Positions 42,391-51,554 of a stretch of 64,000 nt of DNA are shown here, piece by piece; positions within the stretch are counted from its first letter, which is position 1; every line of letters begins with the position of its first letter. The notes under the pieces were generated by a model. That model did no database searches, was not told where the DNA came from, and worked only from the letters and a program-made list of their open reading frames with translations. The position numbers and the translations under genes are program-made. The DNA lies in assembly GCA_002692065.1 (NCBI GenBank), contig NZJX01000019.1, forward strand, positions 1-64,000. The letters run 5' to 3'. The DNA comes from Flavobacteriales bacterium (GTDB lineage: Bacteria; Bacteroidota; Bacteroidia; Flavobacteriales; UBA7430).

Positions 42391-44108
42391 TGACTAAAAA
42401 AAATATATTATATCTAATGATGTTTATTTCAACATCATCAATTTTTTCTCAGACTACTGAAAAAAAATTTTGGTTATCTGGATTGTCACGTGGATTATTT
42501 AATATTGATAATATTAATTCAATGAATGATACTATATCTCTAAAAAAAGCAGAATATGGACACACACTTGTTGACTTATCAGCAAATATTAAACCTAACA
42601 GCAATACATATATTAGAAGCTCAATAAGGGTTCGAAATGAATATGGTGGATTCTGGGGATCTGGGGTAACATTTGATTTAAGAGAATTATATCTCAGAGG
42701 ATTGATATCTAATTCAATACGATACCAAATTGGAGATATGGATTATAAAATGACTCCATTTACGTTTTATAATAATTCTGAAAGATTTTACTCTAATTCA
42801 TTAGATATATTTGGGATTTATAATAATATTATTGATTATGATAATTTTTATTTTGATAATAACACATGGAGACAACAAGGTGGAGCGATCGATTTTAGTT
42901 TATCATTTAATAAAAATATTGATGAAATGAAATTTAATTTTTTCACCTCTAGAATTAACACAAGTGATTTTAATTCCATTAATGATAGAATATTTTTTGG
43001 AACTAATATTTCAATAATTCAAAGCGAAAAATTAAATCTGGGGTTAAATTATATTAACTTGAAAGATATATCTGGAACATCACTAAATAATAATTATTAT
43101 AAAAATCCAGTTTTTACCGGGACTTATAACTTTACAAAAAAATCAGAAGATTTTGAACTCAATTTAAAAGGTGAAAGTGGATTTTCTAATGTAGATATTG
43201 AAAATACGAGTGAATTTGAAAAACTAAGTGACTATTTTAACTATTCAAAATTAACTTTTAAATACCTTCCTTTAGATTTAACTTTTAAATTTTCCTACAG
43301 AAATGTTGGACAAAATTTTAGAAGTGTTGGCTCCCAGATGAGAAGATTAAATTATTCTACTCAAGGATATACATTTAATAGATATACTAATGACTTAGTT
43401 ATAAGACCAATTGGTATTTGGGATATTTATAACGATGCTTCTTTATTCAATAATCAAATTCAAGTTGGTCTTGATAATTTTTATCCTCAATATAATAATA
43501 TTGATCCATATGGGTTATCCACTCCCAACAGAAAAGGATTTAATTTTGAATTAGTTAACTCAAATAAACATAAAAAATATGACTTTACTATTTACTTTAA
43601 TAATCTTTCTGAAATAGTCGGTGTTGGAACAAATAATACAAGAAACTATAAAACATATGGTTTTAACTTTAATTCTAATCTTGCTAATTTTATGAATTTT
43701 AATAAATCCCTTATGTTACAATTAAATTATAATTTTGACAAAACCAAAAGAAATTCAAATACTCCTAGTGATTCATATTTAAAATCTAATTTAAATACTT
43801 CTAAATTACAAATAGGATTGAATTATCAAATCTCAGGAGATTTTTATGTGATATCAGGTTATGAAAGAATTTGTTCTAGTGGAAAAGACCATATTTCTAT
43901 TAGAAATCAATATGATCAAATTAATAACTTAAGGTATTATGAAACAAATCTTAATGAAGAAATTTTTGGACTTGGTTTTGAATATAAATTTGATTCTAAA
44001 AATAATTTGAAATTTATTTGGCAAAATTATAATTGGAGTGACCAATTAACACTACTACCAGATTATGAATTTTCGAGGTTTTCCTTAATTTATATAATGA
44101 AATTTTAA
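42390..44108 (+). CDS. Predicted outer-membrane beta-barrel protein 2
   Basis: Signal peptide, YGHTLVDLSANIKPNSNTYIRSSIRVRNEYG, repeating amphipathic strands, C-terminal FSLIYIMKF. Confidence 0.65.
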   Translation: MTKKNILYLMMFISTSSIFSQTTEKKFWLSGLSRGLFNIDNINSMNDTISLKKAEYGHTLVDLSANIKPNSNTYIRSSIRVRNEYGGFWGSGVTFDLRELYLRGLISNSIRYQIGDMDYKMTPFTFYNNSERFYSNSLDIFGIYNNIIDYDNFYFDNNTWRQQGGAIDFSLSFNKNIDEMKFNFFTSRINTSDFNSINDRIFFGTNISIIQSEKLNLGLNYINLKDISGTSLNNNYYKNPVFTGTYNFTKKSEDFELNLKGESGFSNVDIENTSEFEKLSDYFNYSKLTFKYLPLDLTFKFSYRNVGQNFRSVGSQMRRLNYSTQGYTFNRYTNDLVIRPIGIWDIYNDASLFNNQIQVGLDNFYPQYNNIDPYGLSTPNRKGFNFELVNSNKHKKYDFTIYFNNLSEIVGVGTNNTRNYKTYGFNFNSNLANFMNFNKSLMLQLNYNFDKTKRNSNTPSDSYLKSNLNTSKLQIGLNYQISGDFYVISGYERICSSGKDHISIRNQYDQINNLRYYETNLNEEIFGLGFEYKFDSKNNLKFIWQNYNWSDQLTLLPDYEFSRFSLIYIMKF

Positions 44109-44118
44109 AAATAATAAA

Positions 44119-45109
44119 ATGAAAAAAATAATAATAATTATTACAGTTCTTCTATTAATGTCATGTGAGAGGGAAAATGATATTTTAGGTCCCTCATTAA
44201 ATGATATTTATGGAGAATTTAATATAATTGAAAAAACTTGATATAAGTAATAGAAATGTTGATTTTGAAAATAGTCAAATTGTCTATTTTACTGCTGAAT
44301 TTTCAAAAACAGTTGATTGGCAAATTAAAATAAAAGGTAACATTTCTGGTGCTGAGAAAATTATAAATGGTTATTCCAGAATAATTAATGAGAATAACTC
44401 ATTATGGGATGGTTCAACTACAAACCTACCTTTTTTTAAAATTGAAGATTGTAATGTAGAATTGTATATTCCTTCTGATTCTTTATTTTTTTATGATAAT
44501 AATTTAACTATTTTATCAACTAAAGTTTTTGATGGACTGATAGTTGCTGATTTTGAAAATGGATTAAATCCTAATTGGATTCCATTTGTTCAAGCTGGTA
44601 CTAATATGAGTTTTAATATAATTAATGATAATGCTCCTGAAGGAAATTCTTATTATGATATGGGTGGAGATGTCGATTGGGACTGGCTTATTGGGATGAT
44701 AGATTTTCCTGCATCAGCATATGGTCAAAATACTTTCAATTTAAATGATAATCCAGATCAAGTATATTTTAATTTATTACTTTACTTACCCGAAAATTTA
44801 ATAAATCCTCCTCTTGTTTTATTTCAATTTAAAGAAGATGATAATTTGGATAATGAATTTACTCCTGGAATTGAAGACATGTATTCAATCGAATTAAGAG
44901 AGTTTAAATTAGGATGGCAAATAATTTCAATTAAATATTCAGATTTATTAACCCTTTCTAATGGTGCTACTGTTGAACCTGATGGAGACGGTATTATGAA
45001 TCCAGATAAATTAAACATGATATCAATGCTATTTCTAGCTCAACAAGGAGCTGGTTATAGTCAAGTTTACGTAGATTACTTAATTTTTACCGAAAGTCAA
45101 CCTCTTTAA
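44119..45109 (+). CDS. Lipoprotein, candidate surface glycan-binding protein; frameshifted in the A6 run at 44231-44236
   Basis: MKKIIIIITVLLLMSCERENDILGPSLNDIYGEFNIIEK joins ORF 44228..45109 (LDISNRNVDFENSQIVYF...) if A6 is read as A5; DFENGLNPNWIPFVQAG jelly-roll-like region. Confidence 0.6.
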
Positions 45110-45111
45110 AT

Positions 45112-46338
45112 ATGAATATCTTAAAAAAAATATTTCTGTTTTTTATCCTAATGATTATAAATTCTTGCATGAATTTAAAACAAGTAAATTTATTTGATGA
45201 GAAATCAGACCAAGTAATTAAAAAATCAATTGAGAACTTTTATTCATTATCAATATTTAATGATAATATTAATGGTGAACATTGGTGGACAGAGTCTGGT
45301 AATTCAACATTAACTATACCTTTTTTAAAAAATAAAAAAATATTAAATAATGATATTGATCAAAGTTCAAGTTGGATAAAGAAAGCAAATGTATGCTTAG
45401 AAATTAAGTCAATTGAAAATATATTTTTTTCAGGTAGCAAATGTATGCATTGGAAATGGAATAAAAATGCGGGAAATTGTGAGTGGCTGGGTATGGGTTT
45501 TGGATGGGATAGTTGGCAAGGAAAGGATATGAGTAATATAATAGATAAAGCTGCAATTCAGTTAAAAGTAAGATCTGTTAAGGGGATCCTTAAATCTTTA
45601 CCTTTAGCTGCTTGTCTTGAAGATTATTCAGGGACTCAACTTTGGATAGGTTTTAAACCTCAAACCATTGAATCTTCAGTTGTTTCTGAAGAATGGTCAA
45701 ATGTAATACTACCAATTAGAGAATTTGAGTGGGAAATTGCACCAAATTTTGATCCAAGTAATGTTAAACAATTTATTGTTCAATTTGAAGCTGAAGGAGA
45801 AATATATGTAGATCAAATTGAAGTAATTCCTTATGATGGAGGTTTTGACAATAGGATATATGTTAACAAAGTAAATGATAAATCATATATTTCAGAGAAA
45901 GACACATGGGATAAAACAGATTTAATTAATATTTCAAATTCAACAATACAAACAATTGTAGACAACAACAACATTTATTTTAAAGTTACTTCTGATAAAG
46001 ATATTAAATCTTTAGAAATTGCTTTTTCTTCCAATTATAAATTACCAAGAAAAAGGAAATATATGTATTCAAGTGATAACCACATAAATATTAATTTTAA
46101 AAATAATATCGTTGAAAATTTAAAGACCAGTATATTAGTAGATGCAAGTATAAATAATCAAAAAAAATCTTTTGATATAATTATACCATTTAGCGAATTA
46201 AATTTTGAAAATTTTGAACAAAATAAAGTCTATAAAATAGAATTTGGAATTACTGAAGAAAATATCAAAAAAGTTTGGAATTTATCACAAGAAAACTTTA
46301 ATAATCCTTCCCTGTGGGGAGAAATGGTTATCAAATGA
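45112..46338 (+). CDS. Lipoprotein with carbohydrate-binding-like beta-sandwich domains
   Basis: Lipobox LMIINSCMN; SKCMHWKWNKNAGNCEWLGMGFGWDSWQGKD...IYVDQIEVIPYDGG. Confidence 0.55.
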   Translation: MNILKKIFLFFILMIINSCMNLKQVNLFDEKSDQVIKKSIENFYSLSIFNDNINGEHWWTESGNSTLTIPFLKNKKILNNDIDQSSSWIKKANVCLEIKSIENIFFSGSKCMHWKWNKNAGNCEWLGMGFGWDSWQGKDMSNIIDKAAIQLKVRSVKGILKSLPLAACLEDYSGTQLWIGFKPQTIESSVVSEEWSNVILPIREFEWEIAPNFDPSNVKQFIVQFEAEGEIYVDQIEVIPYDGGFDNRIYVNKVNDKSYISEKDTWDKTDLINISNSTIQTIVDNNNIYFKVTSDKDIKSLEIAFSSNYKLPRKRKYMYSSDNHININFKNNIVENLKTSILVDASINNQKKSFDIIIPFSELNFENFEQNKVYKIEFGITEENIKKVWNLSQENFNNPSLWGEMVIK

Positions 46339-47165
46339 AAATATTTAAAAAAAATATAATTTTTTTTATTTCAATTTTATTATTTTTCATAAAATGTGAA
46401 TTACCTTCCCCACCACAAGAATCAAATGGAGAATTAATATTTATCGACGATTTTAATGGAAATGAAATTAATACATCTAAATGGAAACATGATATTGGAA
46501 ATGGTTCATATGGTTGGGGAAATGGAGAAATTCAATTTTACCAACCAGAAAATACTTCAGTCAGCAATGGCACATTAAAAATTATTGCTAAAGAAGAATC
46601 TGGTCAAAATATAGTTAATGAATGGGGAAATCCATTAAACTATACCTCATCAAAAATTAAAACAGATGGATTATTTAACTTTAGATACGGTAGAGTTCAA
46701 GCTAAAATTAAAACACTTGAAGGGGTCGGTTTCTGGCCTGCATTTTGGATTTTACCTTCAAACTCTGATTGGCCCTGTGATGGAGAAATAGATATTATGG
46801 AACAATTATGGGTATTTAATGGTAATTCAAATATTTCTACAGGAGCAGCTCATGTTGGAAATTGCCCCTACTCTCCTTCTAATCATCAATATAAATCATT
46901 TCAAAAAAATATTTCACCTGAGAGATTTTCTGAAGATTTTCATATATATGAAATAAGATGGGAACCAAATTATATTGCATGGTATATTGATGATGAATTT
47001 GTTTATTCAGTAACACCTGAGGACTATAGCTCAGAATATGAATGGCCATTTAATAGAGGACAATGGTATTTAATATTAAACTTAGCAATTACCAATTCGG
47101 GCCCAAATGATAACACCCAATTTCCCTCTCAATTAGAAATTGATTGGGTAAAAGTATATAATTAA
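46335..47165 (+). CDS. GH16 family endo-beta-glucanase (laminarinase-like)
   Basis: Catalytic CDGEIDIMEQ; FNGNEINTSKWKHDIGNGSYGWGNGEIQFY; FWPAFWILP; lipobox FFIKCEL. Start set to 46335 (ATGA overlap) rather than 46314. Confidence 0.92.
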   Translation: MKIFKKNIIFFISILLFFIKCELPSPPQESNGELIFIDDFNGNEINTSKWKHDIGNGSYGWGNGEIQFYQPENTSVSNGTLKIIAKEESGQNIVNEWGNPLNYTSSKIKTDGLFNFRYGRVQAKIKTLEGVGFWPAFWILPSNSDWPCDGEIDIMEQLWVFNGNSNISTGAAHVGNCPYSPSNHQYKSFQKNISPERFSEDFHIYEIRWEPNYIAWYIDDEFVYSVTPEDYSSEYEWPFNRGQWYLILNLAITNSGPNDNTQFPSQLEIDWVKVYN

Positions 47166-49439
47166 ATGATGAAATATAATTTATATATAATATTTTTTTT
47201 AATAATCTTTTCTTCTAATAAACATGAAAAAATTAATAATTCTTTCGATAAAAAAATTGATAGTTTATTGATGCAAATGTCTTTGAAAGAAAAAATTGGA
47301 CAAATGACACAAATTGGAATACCAGCTATATGCGTACAAAAAAATTATTGGGATTATATGGATACTTTGGTAATTGATACTAAAAAATTAAATTTTTTTA
47401 CTAATGTCAAATATGTTGGTTCCTTTGTAGGTAAAGGTTACTACCCACCAAGTAAATATGAATATTTTAATATTATAAGTCAAATCCAAAATTATGTTGC
47501 TAATAATTCAAGACATAAAATACCTATACTTTATGCAACTGATGGGGTACATGGAGCAAATTATACAAAAAATTCAACATTATTTCCCCACCAAATAGGA
47601 ATGGCAGCAACATGGAATTATGAATTAATTAAAGATGTTTCAAAAGTTACTGCATATGAATTAAGAGCTTCAAATATACCATGGAATTTAGCTCCTACTG
47701 CAGATATTTCTTGGCAAGGTAGATGGGGAAGAATATGTGAAACATATGGAGAAGATCCCTATCTTGTCTCTATGATGACAAAGGCGTTTATTGAAGGTGG
47801 AACAAGTAATGAAATTAATGAATTTGAAACAGCACTTTGTGCAAAACACTTCATTGGATATGGTGGATCGCAATATGGAAATGACAGAAAAAATGCTTTT
47901 ATCTCTGAAAGATTTTTAAGACAGTATTACTTACCTCCATTTATATCAGCAATTAATAATGGGGTGCAATCAATAATGATAAGCTCTGGAATGATAAATT
48001 CCATTCCTTGTCATACAAACAAAAATCTAATTACAAATATTCTAAAAAAAGAGTTTAAGTTTGATGGAGTTGTAATATCAGATTGGGGTGATATGCAATT
48101 TTTAAAAGATTTTCATAAAACTGCAGAAAATTACAAAGAAGCTACATATCAGATAATTAATGCTGGAATTGATATATGTATGGTTCCATATGATGCCTCA
48201 TTCTCTGATTACTTGTTTGAATTAGTAAATGAAAAAAGAATTCCAATTTCAAGAATAAATGATGCTGTAAGAAGAATATTAAAATTGAAATTTAAATTAA
48301 ATCTTTTTAAAGTACCTAATACTAACCCTAACAATTATCCGAGATTTCAAAGTAAAACTTCAATTGATCTTAGTTATAAATCTGTTTCTGAGTCAGTTAC
48401 ACTACTTAAAAATAAAAAAAAATTACTACCAATTAATCAAAATAAAAAAGTATTTATTACGGGAGTTGCATCAAATTCATTAAATTATTTAAATGGTCCA
48501 TGGTCACGAACATGGAGTGGTCAAGACACTATATATAATGATTCAAATAAGAATACTATACTAGAATGCATTCGTAATAAAATTGGTAGGGAAAATGTTA
48601 TGTTTAATAATGGGGTTTCTTTTGATGAAGTCAAAGACTATAATAAAATAATTTCTGATTCTAAAAAGTCTGATATTATCATAGTTTGCCTTGGTGAAAA
48701 ACCCTCCACTGAGAGACCTAGTGATATAAAACAACTTTCATTTCCAAAATCTCAAATTAATTTAGTAAAAACTTTAAGCAAGGCTGAAATACCAATTATC
48801 TTACTCTTATTTGAGGGAAGAACACTAAATATTACTGAAATTGAACCGTTAGTAGATGCTATAATTATGTGTTATTACCCTGGTGATAATTCTTCTGACG
48901 CAATTATTGATTTAATATATGGAGATATTAATTTCTCTGGAAAATTACCATATACCTATCATAAAAGCCTAACAACTACAATGCCCTATATTCATACAAT
49001 AACTGACAGGTCAGATAACTATGGTGGATATACTGATTATGATCCACTTTATCAATTTGGTTACGGACTATCTTATTCAAATTTTCAGTATGATTCAATA
49101 TATTTAAATAAAAAAAGAATATCTATCAGTGATAGTATACAAGTAAAAGTTAAAATCAAAAATAACTCAAAATATAATGGAAAAGAAGTTGTTCAATTAT
49201 ACTTGCAAGATGAATACGCTAGTATTGATCCTGACTTTGAGAAATTAATTAGATTTAAAAAAGTAGATTTTAAACCAATGGAAACTAAAATTATAAGTTT
49301 TACTATTTATCCAAAAGATTTATCGTTTATTAATTATGATAATACTAAGATAATTGAAAATGGATTTTTTTATTTAAAATCTGGGGACAGAAAAAATCAA
49401 ATCATAAAAGAAAAATTTAAATTAACAGATTATGATTAA
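47166..49439 (+). CDS. GH3 beta-glucosidase
   Basis: SLKEKIGQMTQIG, YATDGVHGANY, CAKHFIGYGGSQYGNDR, FDGVVISDWGDM (nucleophile), YPGDNSSDAIIDLIYGDINFSGKLPYTY, FGYGLSYSNF. Confidence 0.95.
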   Translation: MMKYNLYIIFFLIIFSSNKHEKINNSFDKKIDSLLMQMSLKEKIGQMTQIGIPAICVQKNYWDYMDTLVIDTKKLNFFTNVKYVGSFVGKGYYPPSKYEYFNIISQIQNYVANNSRHKIPILYATDGVHGANYTKNSTLFPHQIGMAATWNYELIKDVSKVTAYELRASNIPWNLAPTADISWQGRWGRICETYGEDPYLVSMMTKAFIEGGTSNEINEFETALCAKHFIGYGGSQYGNDRKNAFISERFLRQYYLPPFISAINNGVQSIMISSGMINSIPCHTNKNLITNILKKEFKFDGVVISDWGDMQFLKDFHKTAENYKEATYQIINAGIDICMVPYDASFSDYLFELVNEKRIPISRINDAVRRILKLKFKLNLFKVPNTNPNNYPRFQSKTSIDLSYKSVSESVTLLKNKKKLLPINQNKKVFITGVASNSLNYLNGPWSRTWSGQDTIYNDSNKNTILECIRNKIGRENVMFNNGVSFDEVKDYNKIISDSKKSDIIIVCLGEKPSTERPSDIKQLSFPKSQINLVKTLSKAEIPIILLLFEGRTLNITEIEPLVDAIIMCYYPGDNSSDAIIDLIYGDINFSGKLPYTYHKSLTTTMPYIHTITDRSDNYGGYTDYDPLYQFGYGLSYSNFQYDSIYLNKKRISISDSIQVKVKIKNNSKYNGKEVVQLYLQDEYASIDPDFEKLIRFKKVDFKPMETKIISFTIYPKDLSFINYDNTKIIENGFFYLKSGDRKNQIIKEKFKLTDYD

Positions 49440-50475
49440 TAAAGTTTATTTATTTACACTTATTTTCTTAGGAATTTCTTCATGTAACAATGATAAAATT
49501 AAAAATTATAAAAATAAAATTTCAACATCAGATAAATGCTCGATTAATGCATATTTATTTGGAGAAAACGGGAGAATATTTCCTAAAAATTATAAAGAAA
49601 TCATTAAAAATTATGAAGATTTAATTTGTAATGAATTAGAATATGTTATGTGGTATCCTACTTTTTCTGATAATTTCCCAATTAAAGATTGCGAAAAAGT
49701 TAAAAAACTCGGAAAGACTCCTCACTTAACATGGGAATTTTACTTTTCTGATTCAACAAATTACCAATATATGACACAACCAATTAAAAATGAATATTCC
49801 TTGATGAATGAAATTTTAGAGGGTAAGCATGATAAATACTTAAATAAATTTGCTAATGATGTTAAAAAATATAATGGTAACATACTAATAAGGCCACTTC
49901 ATGAATTTAACGGGAATTGGTACTTGTGGAGCGGATTTAAAAATGGTAAGAATAAAGGAGGTCCGGATAAAGTAGTATCAGTATGGAGATATGTGGTTGA
50001 TATATTTATCAAGAATCAAGTAAGTAATGTTAAATGGGTGTGGAATCCTCACGGACCAAGTATTGATATGACAAAGGATAACTGGAATAAAATTTCAAAT
50101 TACTGGCCTGGTGATGATTATGTTGACTGGATTGCGATGGATGCATACAACTGGTATCCAAAAGATCCATGGGGAGGAGAAAGACCATTTAGAGACTTTG
50201 ATAATTGTTTTAAAAAACTTTATAATGAGTGTATTAAAATATCAAAGAACCACCCGATAATGATTGCTGAATTTGGTTCACCAGAATTTAATTTTAAAGA
50301 TCAAAATAAAGCACTTTGGATAAAAGACGCATTTTACAAAATAAAAAATGAGTATCCATTAATTAAATCAGTGACATGGTTTCAAATAAATAAAGAATTG
50401 GACTGGAGAGTAAATTCAAGTAAAGAATCACTTATTGAATTTAAAAAAGCAATTTCAGATAGTTATTTCTATTAA
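49432..50475 (+). CDS. GH26 family glycoside hydrolase (lipoprotein)
   Basis: ILIRPLHEFNGNWYLWSG (acid/base), VKWVWNPHGPSID, IAMDAYNWY, PIMIAEFGSPE (nucleophile); lipobox GISSCNN. Confidence 0.85.
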   Translation: MINKVYLFTLIFLGISSCNNDKIKNYKNKISTSDKCSINAYLFGENGRIFPKNYKEIIKNYEDLICNELEYVMWYPTFSDNFPIKDCEKVKKLGKTPHLTWEFYFSDSTNYQYMTQPIKNEYSLMNEILEGKHDKYLNKFANDVKKYNGNILIRPLHEFNGNWYLWSGFKNGKNKGGPDKVVSVWRYVVDIFIKNQVSNVKWVWNPHGPSIDMTKDNWNKISNYWPGDDYVDWIAMDAYNWYPKDPWGGERPFRDFDNCFKKLYNECIKISKNHPIMIAEFGSPEFNFKDQNKALWIKDAFYKIKNEYPLIKSVTWFQINKELDWRVNSSKESLIEFKKAISDSYFY

Positions 50476-50477
50476 AT

Positions 50478-51485
50478 CTAATTATTAATAACTTTCATAG
50501 CATGATTTATCATATCTAAAATTTTAGATGAGTATGCATATTCATTATCATACCAAGCAATTATTTTGAAGAAATTTTTAGAAATTTCTAAACCAGACTT
50601 AGAATCAAAAACACTTGTATGTGGATCTGATAAAATATCAGAGGAAACTAAACTATCTTCACTATATCTTATAATATTATTAAAATTATTCTCAGAGGCA
50701 TACTTAATTGATTGGCATATTTCAGTATAAGAAGTGTCGATTTCAGTATTTAAGGATAAGTCGACAACTGAAACATTTGGTATAGGAACTCGAAAAGACA
50801 TTCCAGTTAATTTTCCGTCTAGTTCAGGAATCACCTTACCTAAAGCTTTTGCTGCACCAGTTGATGAAGGAATAATATTTTGATATGCCCCCCTTCCAAG
50901 CCTCCAATTTTTAGAAGATTTTATATCAAGTACATTTTGTGATGAAGTTACTGCATGTACTGTCGTCATTAATCCATTTTTAATTTTAAAATTATCATTA
51001 ATTACTTTTGAAATTGGTGCAAGACAATTAGTAGTACATGAAGCATTTGAAATAACTTTCATTTTAGGATCATACGAATTGTGATTTACTCCATATACAA
51101 ACATTGGTGTATTATCTTTAACAGGTGCAGAAATGATAACATTTTTTGCACCAGCATTAATATGTTTTGAAGCTAACTCATTTGTCAGAAATAAACCTGT
51201 TGACTCAACAACAAAATCTACATCTAAATTTCCCCAATTTATTAATGAAGGATCTTTAAAATTGGAAATTCTGATCTTATTTTCATCAACTGTTAAAATA
51301 TTGTTATTGAAAGATATTTTATTATTTAACTTTCCATGCGTTGAATCATATTTTAATAAGTAAGAAATATAATCAGAATCAAATAGATCGTTAATACCAA
51401 CTACTTTGATATTTGGATTATTAAGAGAATTTCTAAATACTAACCTTCCGATTCTGCCAAATCCATTTATACCTATTCTAATCAT
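50478..51485 (-). CDS. gap: Glyceraldehyde-3-phosphate dehydrogenase
   Basis: GINGFGRIGRLVFRN, SNASCTTNCLAP, TTVHAVTSSQNVLD, WYDNEYAYSSKILDM. Confidence 0.96.
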   Translation of the reverse strand: MIRIGINGFGRIGRLVFRNSLNNPNIKVVGINDLFDSDYISYLLKYDSTHGKLNNKISFNNNILTVDENKIRISNFKDPSLINWGNLDVDFVVESTGLFLTNELASKHINAGAKNVIISAPVKDNTPMFVYGVNHNSYDPKMKVISNASCTTNCLAPISKVINDNFKIKNGLMTTVHAVTSSQNVLDIKSSKNWRLGRGAYQNIIPSSTGAAKALGKVIPELDGKLTGMSFRVPIPNVSVVDLSLNTEIDTSYTEICQSIKYASENNFNNIIRYSEDSLVSSDILSDPHTSVFDSKSGLEISKNFFKIIAWYDNEYAYSSKILDMINHAMKVINN

Positions 51486-51502
51486 AACAAAATATTTTTG
51501 TG

Positions 51503-51510
51503 CAAATTTA
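51503..51510 (-). promoter_or_regulatory. Possible Bacteroidota -7 element (TAAATTTG) upstream of gap
   Basis: Matches TAnnTTTG on the minus strand; no clear -33 element. Confidence 0.25.
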
Positions 51511-51554
51511 GTAAAATATTAGATAATATGAATTTAAAAGATTATTTCAATCAA

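Noticed and set aside
33434-50475. Canonical SusCD polysaccharide utilisation locus
   Set aside because: No SusC/SusD-like protein found by reading all ORFs; barrels do not show TonB-plug features.
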